From contig JALIRH010000001.1 in the NCBI GenBank assembly GCA_023055505.1, forward strand, positions 95,572,530 to 95,636,529: a DNA stretch of 64,000 nucleotides. Reading direction: 5' to 3'. This DNA comes from Callipepla californica brunnescens (taxonomy: Eukaryota > Chordata > Aves > Galliformes > Odontophoridae). Shown here piece after piece: positions 11,466-23,490 of the stretch (the stretch's first letter is position 1; each line of letters opens with the position of its first letter). The notes under the pieces were generated by a model that saw only the letters and a program-made list of their open reading frames with translations, did no database searches and was not told where the DNA came from. A program made the translations under genes and the position numbers.

Positions 11466-13871
11466 TTACTTATATCAGATGGTATTTCATATGCTTACTG
11501 TGATTACAGTATCACTCTGTATAATCCTATCAAATGAACAAAATATATATGTGCATTTTTTAAACTAGATAGCAATAACCTATGAAGAGGACTAGTGCAT
11601 AAACATATGGAGATTTCTTTTCCATTCTCTGTGATGGAGTGCTCATCTCGCTTTCTCAAAGGTGGCTGACATGGATTTGAGGCCTAACTGCACTACAAAA
11701 ATCCTTACTTCTTCATTGTCCTCTCTTCTCTAAATACATGCCCTGCAGTGTCAGAAAAACAGAAGTGCAGAAAGGCAAACCTCAAGGGAAATTTAAATAA
11801 TAGAGTAGTTCATTTAGCTGATGTCATTGAGGACATGTTCACTTGCACCTTGCTACAGTATATACTGCTATGCAAGTGGTTTCAGAGAGCTCAGAGAAAG
11901 GTGAAGAATTCAGGGTTCAGCAACATCAGTCCTTATATCAGGGCTCAACATGATGACAAAATACTTTTTTATTCCATTATCAAAACAAAAACAAAAAAAT
12001 ATTTCACAGCAAGAAAACATTAATATGAAGTCCTTTATACTACTGTCAGAAGAATTTCGTAGCTGTTACACTATTATGGAGCTCTGGGAGAGTTGAGCAT
12101 GGAGATGCAAGGTGGTTTAGACCAGAAGGTCAGTGCAACACTAGTTACATTGGGCAAAAACAATAGGTCAGTAATGGTACAGTCCTAAATATATGAGTTG
12201 AGAAATATCTAAAAGTATTTGTTAGCTCTATTTCTTTTAGCAGGAGAGGATAGACAGAGTCAGGTTGGATAAAAAAAAAAGAAAATAAAATAAAGTAAAA
12301 CAGAGGCACAAGTCTCTAATTTTTACATAAATTGGTCTGAGACAAGTAAGTAAACACCAATCATCTTTTAATGCAATTACATTGGTTAGAAACAGCTCCA
12401 AGTATAAATTTTCCACATAGGCAAACCCATACTCCTGTACTGTTAAGAGGACTCTCAGTGCAGATCTTTGTGTATGATCATGATACTGGATCTATAGATT
12501 ATAATCCAAAACAATTTTCTTCCTGCTAAGAGACCAGGGCCAGATACTCAGTGTCAGAGTGGTTTCATTGCACTACCTGAAACTGAACATTTTCAGTATT
12601 TTTGATATGCAAGTTATATGAGAAACTGAAATAGAGATGTAATTTAACAATTAATAACCAATCACTCTATATTAATCACAGGATGTATATAAATACAGAA
12701 ACACAGCAAAATCATAAGAAAACTGTTTTTCAAATAAATCATTTGAGCTTTGAATTGTGTATTACTTATTGTTGCATCTACTTTCCAGAGAATGTTTTTT
12801 TTAGCATATGAGGATAAAATACGGACCTCAGAAATAGGCAAAATGTTAACTGTTACTTTTTTTTTTTTTTTTCCTTTCTTGTTTCAAACATTTCTTAGAG
12901 GTTTAATTTCAGGACAGGAAAAGATTCACTTCAGACTAAATGAATCCCTTTTGGCATTTGAATTCAGCAGCTTAAGCACTTCCTATAATTAAGTCCAAAG
13001 AAATACTTATTTTAGGCTTAAATAAATCCCCTTGGAGCTGTCAGTGAATGCTAACTTCTCTGGGCTCCAGAGACATGGAGAGATCCAGGGATTTCTCTTA
13101 AGTGCCTCATTAACCATTAGCCTGCAAAACACATTTATTTTCAACACCTGTAACATGATATTGAGTTTTAAGAGACTGAAAAATCAGTCGAGAATATAGC
13201 AGGAATGTCGCCTTATGAAATTTAATATGAAACTAACTTCAGTCCCAGGGCTTTTTTTTCCTGTTGGAGTGCAAGCTAACATGAAACACAATACAGGAAA
13301 CCTTTTTCTTTCTAGTGCCCCATCCCCACCCCCACCTTCGAAAACAGTGTACAAAAAGGGACTCTTCTGCTGCCTGCAAGAGGTGTCTAATTACTAGCTG
13401 GAAACTCCATTCATCAACCAGGTGTTAGAAAACACAGCCTGCTAATAGCGGGCCACTGCACTTTGTTGAACTTGCCCTGCAGGGGACTGGACTGTTCAAG
13501 GCCAAGCCTAGGGAAACCTGTTTACAGCCATATGGAGAAGGTCTATAGCTTTATTTATAACAGCCCTCCCTTAATTTCTGTTCTTCCTCCCTTTCCCCAT
13601 AGAGATTTAAGAAAAAGTGGCCTTCAGCCACCTGTCCAGCAATTCTTTTTGGTATAGAAGGTCATTGTTGGATCTCCACTGCAAAAGTGAAGCACTATAC
13701 ACATGCAGGAAGAGCTATCAAGTATTAATGCAGAAAATGTAGAAAACAAAAGAAATGGAAGGAAAATAATTCAAAAAGCAATTCCACAACTGAAAGTTCA
13801 AAAAAGATTATTTAAAAATCTTTCTTTGAGACTGCATTGCAAATCATCTATTATTTATATCTTTTTCCTCT
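11466..13871. other. AT-rich non-coding DNA
   Basis: No recognised gene or transposon. There is a T run at 12857-12872. The segment 12040-12190 is slightly more GC-rich but not identifiable. Confidence 0.5.
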
Positions 13872-13999
13872 CCTTTCCCTTTCCCTTTCCCTTTCCCTTT
13901 CCCTTTCCCTTTCCCTTTCCCTTTCCCTTTCCCTTTCCCTTTCCCTTTCCCTTTTCCTTTCCCTTTCCCTTTCCCTTTCCCTTTCCCTTTCCCTTTCCT
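13872..13999. repeat. (TTTCCC)n hexanucleotide array
   Basis: About 21 tandem hexamers run over 128 bases, interrupted once near 13951-13959 by a CTTTTCC variant. The minus strand reads GGGAAA repeatedly, meeting the G3-N3 spacing of G-quadruplex motifs. A T/A-rich low-complexity tail follows to about 14030. Translation gives only alternating Phe-Pro or Ser-Leu and is not a gene. Confidence 0.95.
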
Positions 14000-15427
14000 T
14001 ATTTTTTTTATTTTTATTTTATTTTAAACTTACTTGGGAACGGTGAATGATGGATTAAACAGATACACCAAAATTTGCACTTAGATAGTTGGAGTATCTG
14101 TGTATAATACTCATACAAACCCTCCTGTTTCTATTCCTGATTTCAATTGAGTTTTACAACAGTTTTTAGAGTACTGACGAATACAGATCTTTCACTGAAC
14201 TGGCTTGATCTTTGACCTTGCTAGAATTTAATTTTAGTTGGTTAATGAGTTTAGTGTTCAAATTCCACAAAGTATATGTCAAGATGCCTGTCCCTGTTGG
14301 TGCAAAACACACTGAGTGTAACTACAATTGAGTTTGAGGTCAGATCAGGAATGCACTTTTGAAACTATGTCACTTTATTATTATGGAGTCATCTCATAAT
14401 GGATACTTGAACAGTGCTAAGTGGATTTGTTTTAGTAAAAAGTAAAATGGAAGATGTGCTTCAGGAGGAAGCATAATTTCCTCTAGCCACTTATGGACAT
14501 TCAGCCCATGGGACCAATCCAGTTTGTGAAATCTCCTAAAATGCATAATGTTGACATTCCAAGTCCTTCACCTCAGTTGTCTCCCTCCACAGATCACCAT
14601 GTCCTGTTCATAATAGTGGTGATATAATGTGTGAGCAACTACAGAGTAGCAAGTACTCCTTAGACAGTTATGTTCAGTGTTACCAGCTCTTGTTTTTCTC
14701 TTGAGTTCTCTGAGCTGACAGAGATCTTAGTGTTTCAATGGCTTATGAGTAGTTCAGTAAGTAGGAAAAAAGGAAATTGAGTTTCACAAAGCAAATCATT
14801 CTTCCTGAAATGAATAGGTAAATGTAATTTCAAAATTAACTGCTGAGAAAAACAACCAACCAATCAACCAGCAGAGATTTGTATGTTGAAGTAAGCTCGA
14901 ATCTCATACATGCAGTGTAAAATACATTTACTTTATGTCCTATTAGACAGTCCAGAAAATGAGCATCTAGACTAAGACAGTTGTCTTGGTTTCTTGTGTA
15001 GGAAAAGATTATGCAGGAGTCACCAAAAGTGATTATTGTGACTACTCTAACCTGCATATCTTAGAATGAATTACCTGAACAAAAATATGTGAGAATGGTG
15101 TAGTAATATATTAGCTGGTATGAATGATAAACATAGTGCTCCTTCTATCTGTATAGCTGAATAACAGCAAGATGTTTACACAGAGTACTAAATGCACAGA
15201 AAGACATGATCTCTTTTACTTCCTCTCCTACCTGGACTAAAAATGGGCAACTGTAGTTAGCAAACTGGGAAGATATTTTGGCCTCCTCTTGCTTCTATGT
15301 GAACCTGACAACTAGACATACTTGTCTGGATGGGAATGACAAGAGATATGCATAAACAGACCTCGTTGGTATCTAAAACAAGTTTCTACTGTGCTTACAC
15401 TTCTGCCACAACCCTAAAGAGAAGGAG

Positions 15428-15445
15428 ATCATCATCATCATCATC
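15428..15445. repeat. (ATC)n microsatellite
   Basis: Six perfect ATC triplets. Confidence 0.85.
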
Positions 15446-15950
15446 CTCAAATATAGAAGTTTCCAGAGTTTCATTTCCGGAGAGATTTCTAAATATTTTG
15501 AGAAGAAATGTCTCTTCGAGATTTCTTAGTGTCACTCTAAGAAGGTGTATTCTTCTCTTATATTTGATTTAACTTGAAGTTCCTCTACTTGTATTCAGAC
15601 TGAGCCCCTGAAGGAGACAAAGAAGTGGTCCTGCTTTTTAATGTACATATTTTCTGAGATGAACTATTTTCAGCTACTGCATCTGGGACCACAGTGGACA
15701 TGACTAGTGTCTCAGATTTATTAAAATGGTGAACTTATATTTAAATTGCTCCAACCACCATACACTTGAAGTATCTCAACCACCTCAGAAATATCCACTG
15801 TTTAATTTTCACCTCTTTGTAATATTTAACCCTGTTTCTAGCTTTTCTTCTGTCCATTAATGATTTATATATTACAGATCTCTTTCTTCATGAGACTTTG
15901 ATATCTATTTCCGATTTTCCTCATAGTCAGACAGATATTTTTCTGATCAT

Positions 15951-15970
15951 AAAAAAAAAAAAAAAAAAAA
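15951..15970. repeat. Poly(A) run, 20 bases
   Basis: Pure A homopolymer. No retroposed gene copy is recognisable upstream. Confidence 0.9.
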
Positions 15971-16849
15971 TAGTGCTTCTGAATGCAAGAGTTTTTCAGA
16001 AGTGTAATCTGAATAAATTCTTGTACATTATTCTACTTACAAATGAAAATTTTTAATAAACTGATGTTTTTTCTTATTTTCCCAATTACTGCATACTACA
16101 TTTTAATTTACTGATACTATGTGTGTTTTCTTATCACCAATTTTCCCAGGCTTTACTTCCTTTGTATGAGAGGCTTTTTCAGCCACTTTATCTACAAACT
16201 TCCACGATGAAAGAGAATCATTATTTCAGTTCCCTTGGAAGGAATGATGACACTTTCAATCATTCGCTGATAAGATACAATATTATATCTTTTATTCCCT
16301 TTTCCCATTTCCTCCCTAGAGAAATAAAATATCTGTACTGTCACTGAAAATTGTATGAGTAAGTAATTATACTGAATTTTTGTCTGTCTTTACATTTTGC
16401 CCATTCCAGAAGATGAGGCTTTATTTAATGATTGACTATCATAGGTAAATCGTGTTAGTCACTTCTTCAAGATATTCATACTTTGGATTGATTATATCTT
16501 GTAGCTCTGGGTTCTGTTATTATTATTATTATTGAAATTATCATATCCCTGGATGTGCACTACAGAATATCATTAGTGTCTTGTGAGAAATAATCATAAG
16601 AAAATAAGTTTGAGATGACTTTAGAAATCATGTCTGACTAACTTTGACCTGGGATAATACTTTGTATCTATTTCTGACAGTATACAAGTGATGTAGACAA
16701 CACAACCTTCTAAGACAGCATGCGTCTTGGGCTTTACTTCTCCCACCTTAGTAAAATTCTTCTATACCTAACCTGATCATTTCACAAAGAACTCTAACAT
16801 AAAATAGTAACCTACAGTTCCTTTTATCTACCATAGTCATGGGAAATAA

Positions 16850-16975
16850 ATTATTCTTTGGAACTTTTTTTTTTACACATTTGAAGGATGTTATCATGAC
16901 CTCTGTAAATCTCCTGTCCTTTGGAGTAAGCAACTCCATTCTTTCATTCATTCTTTACACAGAATAATTTTATAC
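16850..16975 (-). mobile_element. Possible ancient CR1 remnant
   Basis: The phrase ACACATTTGAAGGATGTTATCATGACC followed by CTCCTGTCCTTTGGAGTAAGCAACTCC in broken form resembles the antisense C-terminal region of old amniote CR1/L3 elements. The likeness is partial and by eye. Treat it as a candidate only. Confidence 0.3.
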
Positions 16976-18786
16976 TTGTGAATAACTCAGTAGGCCACCT
17001 ATTGTGATTCTGAAGTACCCAGTCTTGAAATCCATATTCCAGTTGAAACTTACATACTGATCTGTAGATGAGATGGAATGTTACCTACATTGGCTATTTT
17101 ATTTCTATTGATGCATCTGAATTTGATTGCTTTTTTATAATAATATGGTGCAGTGGAACTCTGGTCTGATATAATCTTGGAGTTTTTTCAAATCAATTGT
17201 TCTTAAATAGCTTTTCTCATCTTGTATTTGTTCAGTTAATTATTTTTGCTGTATGATTATTAGATATCACTTTCAAGTCTCAGCTGATTTCCTTAAGTTA
17301 ACAATATTTTTGGACTCTGGTCCAATTATTCAGTTTGAGAATCACTGTTGGTCATTTTCCCATTCAGTTAGGATTTCAAAGACCTCTATTGTATTTATCT
17401 TGTACTTGGTTCTTGCTAAAGTTTCCTTTTCTGTTGATGTCTTCATATGCAAGTCAATACTTACCAATGATAAACCAGTTGAACTTCAGTTTACTTTTTG
17501 TAGTTCTGCTATACAATCTGTTCAGTGGGATAATAAAATGTCACAGGGCTAAAATAGGTGTGTTTTGAGTTTCATTATTTTTTTTTAATCAAAGTTGTAG
17601 TTTTGTCTGATTCTATAGAACAGTTTATAAAATAAGTGCAAACATCAGAACCAGTCTGTAGGAGAAACAACTTTTGCTGCAGGATAAATATTTAAAAACC
17701 ATAATATTTCAATATTGTTTAACCATAGCAATTTCATCATGATCATGCAGCACTTTCAGTTTGGAAAGAAGACAGCTGCATTCTATCACTGAGACACTTT
17801 TTTGTATACCTATTCTCATTTGAGTTCCTGGTTTATTATGTAGAACATAAAACACCTTTTGTTTTGAAGAATCTTTACACACATTTTATAGTTATGAAAG
17901 TTATTTAAATTTCTTTTGCAATCATCCATTCACATTTCACAAGATAAAAACAGATCTACCTGCAAAATCATTCTTTTCTGTTTGTTTTCACCTTATTATG
18001 TGCTGGATTCAGAGCTCACTGGAATCATTGAAATCATCATTTTCATTAAACAATTTTTTTCTCTGCACTTCATTTATTTATAGAAAGACCTCAGCTCTGT
18101 TGGTGCTTGTTCTGGACAGTTTGTTGAATCCTAATGGGATACCCTGAACTTCATGAAGTCTTCAGATTTCCAGTATGGAACTGTTTAACAGCAAAGACTT
18201 GGCCGTTACTGTTAAACACTTAGTACCCTGTGGCAGTTTAGTCATTGTGTAAATCATACACTATTTGGGTATGTTGGTAGGTATTCACAATGGTGAAATT
18301 CCAAACAACAGAAAATAACTTAAGCTGAGCTGAGACTATTTTGTGTTTTAATTGAACAGTAATATTGGCAATAAAACACCAGGAAAACTCAAAATATCTA
18401 TTATGGTGTAATTTTTATTCTTTAACTGAACACTGTGTTTAAAGTTAAGTACTTGTGTAACACTTAATCACACAAAAATAACATAGTACAAAAATGATCA
18501 GAAACTGAGCAAAGAATTTGGCAACATGTTTGTGGGTGTATACCTTCAATCAAATATGCAGATGAAGGTATGTTTTTTAACTGGGAAAAAAAAAAAAAAA
18601 GAAAAAAAACGGATTGAGGAAGCTATAGAATATTGTGGGTTAATTTTTTTTTTTTTTTCATATGGGAGGCATACAAAGTTATAAAAGAAATTTTAATACA
18701 AATTGCTGAATGACTTGACATTATTTATTGCCATGTGAGCCTATTACTTCAAAATAAATATAAAAATAAAAATAAATGTAACAACA
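16976..18786. other. AT-rich non-coding DNA
   Basis: No gene recognised. An A run (18586-18609, one G interruption) and a T run (18644-18658) lie 34 bases apart in opposite sense and could pair as an A/T hairpin. Confidence 0.5.
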
Positions 18787-18917
18787 ATCTAAACCTCCAT
18801 GGTACAACTTGTGACCATTCCCTCGGGTCCTGCTTGTTGCCTCGGAGAAGAGGCCAAACCCCTCTTCATCACAACCTCCTTTCAGGAAGCTTTAGTGTGC
18901 AATGAGTCCACTATCAG
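18787..18917 (-). mobile_element. CR1 fragment (C-terminal ORF2 region)
   Basis: ACAACTTGTGACCATTCCCT, then GAGAAGAGGCCAAACCCCTC and CTCCTTTCAGGAAGC match the antisense CR1 segment also found at 1016-1130. Neither the 3' terminal octamers nor upstream ORF2 are present, so this is an isolated piece of about 130 bp. Confidence 0.85.
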
Positions 18918-21900
18918 TGTTTCCATAAGTAGCTGTATTCACTGAGTTGTCTAATTTACTTTTCAAACTGTACTTGTTACGTTTAAAAACATTTAATAGT
19001 TAATGCTCTCTTCTTTATGTATCCTGCTGTATGGTAGTAATTAAGCTGCAAATTTTAGCACCTGTGCATGCTGGTTTATTTCACATCACAGTTTCCAGGT
19101 GGCATGGAGCAGATGATACAACAACTCAGTCTCATTTACAACAGGGAAACACTTTGGAATTCATTGCACAGTGTCCCATCTTATTGTCACTAGATGTCCA
19201 CAAAAAAAGGAATATCTTCAATAATACAAAGTAGAAAGCACAATTCCTTGCTAACAGACTAGGAATATCCATTTTGTTTTATAGAAGTGCAGAGGCAGGC
19301 AAAGTCTCCTGCCTCTTTGCTTGCCCTTATGAATTATTCACTGTGAATCAAAAGAAATATCTCAAGATTATTGCCAAAAAATTCAAAATTCTACTGTCAC
19401 CTCTTCCCCTTTGCTGGAAAGAGACAGGTATACATATACATATTACATATATTAAAGAAAAATAATTAACTTTTTATTTATTTATAAATTTATTTTTAGT
19501 TTTACATTGTTTAGCACTGTTGTTTTTATGGTTCATCCAAGGAATTCCAGGCCTTATTTATTATGAAAACTATGACAGTACTGTTATCAAGCATTTCAGT
19601 ACAGTGCAATGGGACTGTGATCCTCAAACCATCTTAGATTCAATCTAGTAAGTCTCTAAAAATGATTAAGACCAGCTATGACTCCCATCTTCCTGTACCT
19701 ACATACACTGTATATATAAAACCATACTATTTTAGCTTTTATTTTATCTTCTTCCATAATTAGGAGATCTGCATTTTCTGCGCAGTAGAATTCCTCTTTC
19801 CAAAACCTCTTATTTCACCACTAGAGGGCCAGTAAATATTAGATTTCTTTAACTTGCTGATTATACACTAACACTGGAAGAATATGGAGTAAGAAAAGAG
19901 CATGTACTATTTCTGCCAGTTTGGCTTTTCTTTGTTTTTCTTGCTTGTCACTGGAAACTACTCAGAAGGCCTAAATGAATTCTTAAAGAACTTACATATG
20001 AAGTGCACTATTCTGGTGAGGCAATCAGAATTGCCAGAGTAAATATGTAAGAATCTGGTCTATGCAGTTTATTGCACAAATATATTCTCCACACACAGTA
20101 TTATGTTAAATTTTGTGCTTGTATGAATAACTGCACATGCACATGTGCATTTGAACTCAATTACAAGTTTCTGTGAAGACTTATGAAAGCTTGCATTAGG
20201 TTTTCATAGATGACTATTACTTAGAGTGTATTCACAGCCTTTCTACTTAGAAATGATAAAGACATTCCTGTGGTATTAAATTATCTGAAAATATTATTTC
20301 TTTAGGTTATTTATTTACTTTTTTATTTAGAGTAATGCTGCTTTGCAACAATTTAGATAGAATGAGTTTCTTACTTGAGGCCATTTAAAACTGCTTTAAT
20401 GCAGAAGGATGTCTGAAGGAGCTTCATGAATTTACCTCAGTAATATCTGCTGGAACAATTTTCAAGTAATGGCTAAAGTGAATTCCTGTGTATTTCCACT
20501 TAAACCATCTGCCAGTCTTAATACTTATTCCTGGGGGAGGAAAACTTCCAGTGCTGTTTTTCATTTAATTTGCAAGGACATCCTGTTTAGGTACTTATCA
20601 AAAGAACAGAAGAATGAATGCTAAATACCACAAACCTCTGTTTAGAAAGCTTAATGGATCAAACTGAAGTAAGAAGCTAAATTTGAAAAAGCATTAAAAA
20701 TAAATAATAAAAATCTGCAGCATTCTTATTTTATATTTGTAAAATATATGTTGTTCCTTTCAAGCCAAATACATTTATGCATGTTTCAACAGTATCTGTA
20801 CTCTATTTCCTAAACATTAAAGGATTTTGCTAAAAGTGGCTAAACATCATTAGTTTGATGACTGAGAATGAAATAAAACAGCTAGAGAACTGATTTGTAC
20901 GTGGAAAACACAACTGACTTACGGCACAGTTAGCTTGGCTGCCTAAAATGTCATTGACAACAGGCATGGAATCAATTCAGAAATGTTCACATAATCACAT
21001 ACGTATTTTAGAGATAGTGCCATTGTGGTTGAGCCAAAGAATTTGCTGCTTTCTCCTGTTTCAGGCTGTTTGTATGAAGCATGAGAACCTTTTCTGTGCC
21101 TACCTTTCCGGAAGTGCTTATGTTGGGGGAAGAAGCCATAGAGAAGAGAGCATGCTCGCTGCACCAAATAAAGCACAACTATATAACTATTGCATGGGTA
21201 GCTATTTCAAAGCACTGATGGAAGGAGGATGAGGGTTTGACCTGGGCTATTTGTGTTCATTTTTCTTCCAGAAAGAGCACCTAATTACTATTCTGAGTGT
21301 AAAGTGGGGATTGTAGTGGGAAGACTCTTTTACTAAATATTGGGCTTTTGTGCAAAATTGGGTTTTGTGCAAAAACAAGAGAGCCTACTCACTGCCCAAT
21401 GGTTAGTACACCTGCATACCCCTGTAGGCAGTAGCAGATTTTAGCTTCCATTTCCTGATTCAGAGATCTTATACTTTCTTCATTAAGGAATCACTGGATG
21501 AAATGCCTTAACCTTAATAGCAAGAACCAGAATGCAGAGAGCAAACAGAGAAAAAGACAGGCAGGGACCTGCCCCAGAGTACTAATAAAAACTGCTGTAT
21601 TCTTTCCACCAAGTCTCTGAGAAGGCTGAATTCCTACAGCTACCACTGGCTACACAAAATAAAATTACCAAACTAGGAAAAAAAGTCAAATTCTGACTGA
21701 GTTTTATTATCAGCATGCTGAAGTGTCTCTATCAGTTCTACCTGCTTCCACATCACCTTTTACAAGCAAGGATCTTACTGACACTAGGTATAGAAGTCAT
21801 CCTGCTACAGTGTGAAATGATTCACATTAGCAATTCATCTTAAGCTAGTTACATAAGCGAAGTTCAGTAACTCATACCATGAAAGGATGTATTCCCTTTT

Positions 21901-22013
21901 GTTGAATAAAAAAGTAAGCTACATGGCTACTCAGATGCAAACATCTTCATTACAGATACACAAAATCAATTTGGAAACAATGCCTTTTGTTTCAGGGGGA
22001 GGTTTGCCTGGAT
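18918..22013. other. AT-rich, largely unique non-coding DNA
   Basis: No gene or transposon recognised. It includes a perfect 14-base palindrome at 20137-20150 (ATGCACATGTGCAT). The segment around 20940-21240 has overlapping short open frames on both strands but no motif. Confidence 0.5.
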
Positions 22014-22323
22014 AGAGTAGTGTGATGAGATGTGGGAATACAAGAAAGTATATCCAGAGCAAAAGCTGTGGAGCAGGATAAACAGCATGCAAAAGGAAGG
22101 CTGAAAACCAAGGACACTGCAGAAGAAAAGGAAAACAAATACAAGTAAGCTGCATGATGGCCGCGTGATGATGACCCTGATTTGAGTGTGAGGAGTGTGT
22201 GGCTTGGAACAACTCATGACCCTGATCAGATAAGTGCCCGTCTGCACAGTTAAGGAGTGTTTGTGGAGTATTTTGTTGACATGTAAAAGTGGATGGGAAA
22301 GTTAAAAGAGAAAACTGTTCATG

Positions 22324-22331
22324 TATATAAG
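22324..22331 (+). promoter_or_regulatory. TATA box of the LTR
   Basis: TATATAAG is placed just upstream of the AATAAA signal, as in compact avian LTRs. Functional status is unknown. Confidence 0.5.
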
Positions 22332-22347
22332 AGATGTTAGAACCTGT

Positions 22348-22353
22348 AATAAA
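22348..22353 (+). promoter_or_regulatory. Polyadenylation signal (AATAAA) of the LTR
   Basis: AATAAA is followed within 45 bases by the LTR end. The short spacing from the TATA box supports the LTR call. Confidence 0.5.
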
Positions 22354-22397
22354 CAATCTGGATCGTTCACATCTGAGTCTGTGAATCAGACACTGCA

Positions 22398-23070
22398 CTG
22401 AGACATTCATTTTGTTCATTTTAGCTGAATAGAAAAACAATTAGTGAAGTTCCAAAATAATTCTTTTACCGATCATGTGAAAACTCTGAGAACACATCCT
22501 GAATTTTGATCTTCATAATAATTAAAACTTGGCTCAGGGCAAGAGACAGTTTTGAAATATTTTCCTGCTAACAGGGGGGAACAGAGTTAGACTAGACATA
22601 GTCTGACTCACTGTAGCTAGTAAGATGTAGACACCAACTGCTTTAAAAAACAGATTACATTAACACTATTAATGTGACCCTATGGCAAGATGCAGATGAG
22701 TAAACTGCTGGAAAATGGATGGAGAAAATCAGTTCTGAAGAAGCCACCAAAAACTGGCATCTGAAATAACTGTTGCATGATTTTGTCATCCCTATGTACA
22801 GAGTGCCAGGGTGGAAATGATTTTTCAGTATTAGATTTTCTGGCCCTGCATCAGTCTTGGCCTTCTAGTGCCTTTCTACTCCTAGATAGGCAGCTTGCAT
22901 AATGTTAGGCTTTGTGCCCGGCTGGGAGTACTGACCTTGTATACTTCTACTCCTTGTCTCCAGATCCAAAACAAGAAAATGTTAGGTTGCCTGCCAGGAG
23001 ACCATATGGGGCTAAAGAGAAATTAGTTGGACTCATTTACTAATGAAGACCAAACTACATTTCGAATCCG
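22398..23070. other. Non-coding DNA, nothing recognised
   Basis: Moderately AT-rich sequence without a recognisable element. It leads into a homopolymer. Confidence 0.5.
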
Positions 23071-23093
23071 AAAAAAAAAAAAAAAAAAAAAAA
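23071..23093. repeat. Poly(A) run, 23 bases
   Basis: Pure A homopolymer. There is no clear processed pseudogene or LINE directly upstream. Confidence 0.9.
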
Positions 23094-23169
23094 GCATTTT
23101 TAATGTACAGGTGGAGCATGTTTTGAGAAGTTATATAAGACAGAGAAACTGTTGTTAAAACAATGGCCA

Positions 23170-23490
23170 AAACAAAAAAAAAGAGAGAAAAACAGGGAGG
23201 AGATCCACAAGAAGGGAAGTGAAGGGAAAACAGAAAAGGGAAAAGGGAAGAAGGAAAAGGGAAAAGGGAACACAAGGGAAAAGGTGAAAGGAAAATGGGA
23301 ATAGGGAAAAGCGGAAAGGGAAGAAGGGAAAAGGGAAAAGGAAGAAGGAAAAAGGAAAAAAAAAAGGAAAAAGAAAAAAGGAAAAGGGAAAAGGGAAAAG
23401 GGAAAAGGGAAAAGGGAAAAGGGAAAAGGGAAAAGGGAAAAGGGAAAAGGGAAAAGGGAAAAAGTTAACAGGAAAAAGGGAAGGAAAAAA
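23170..23490. repeat. Purine-rich tract with GGGAAAA array
   Basis: About 320 bases of almost pure A and G on the plus strand. The core 23386-23462 is exactly eleven GGGAAAA heptamers without error, flanked by degenerate GGAAAAG-type units. The G3-N4 spacing fits an intramolecular G-quadruplex motif, and the purine/pyrimidine strand bias fits triplex potential. The minus-strand open frame of Phe, Pro and Leu codons here is a product of the repeat. Confidence 0.93.

Larger units (their letters stand above)
14000..16849. other. AT-rich non-coding DNA with small microsatellites
   Basis: No gene or transposon recognised. It contains an ATC triplet run (15428-15445), a 20-base A run (15951-15970) and a TTA run (16516-16533). 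Confidence 0.5.
22014..22397 (+). mobile_element. Solo LTR, alpharetrovirus/ERVK-like architecture
   Basis: The right half has the compact LTR arrangement seen in avian alpha- and betaretrovirus-like elements. A TATA box (22324-22331) is followed 16 bases later by an AATAAA signal (22348-22353). The segment then ends in CA at 22396-22397 about 44 bases downstream, implying a very short R. The region is more GC-rich than its flanks and carries CG dinucleotides that are rare around it. The left edge is less certain. TAGTGTGATG near 22018 mirrors the right end (CACTGCA) and I place the start there. No internal viral genes adjoin it. A 169-codon minus-strand open frame spanning 21931-22440 overlies this LTR and is not a gene. 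Confidence 0.6.

Noticed and set aside
13868..14000. Interstitial telomeric repeat
   Set aside because: The unit is TTTCCC/GGGAAA, not the vertebrate telomeric TTAGGG/CCCTAA.
13703..14050. 115-codon frame with a long Phe-Pro alternation
   Set aside because: This is a direct translation of the TTTCCC hexamer array. The overlapping Ser-Leu frame arises in the same way.
15951..15970. Processed pseudogene tail
   Set aside because: The upstream sequence shows no coding similarity or polyadenylation signal at the right distance. It is a bare homopolymer.
21931..22440. 169-codon minus-strand open frame, the longest outside CR1
   Set aside because: It overlies the antisense of an LTR (TATA box, AATAAA and CA end on the other strand), shows no domain, and a frame of this length is only mildly unlikely by chance in 64 kb.
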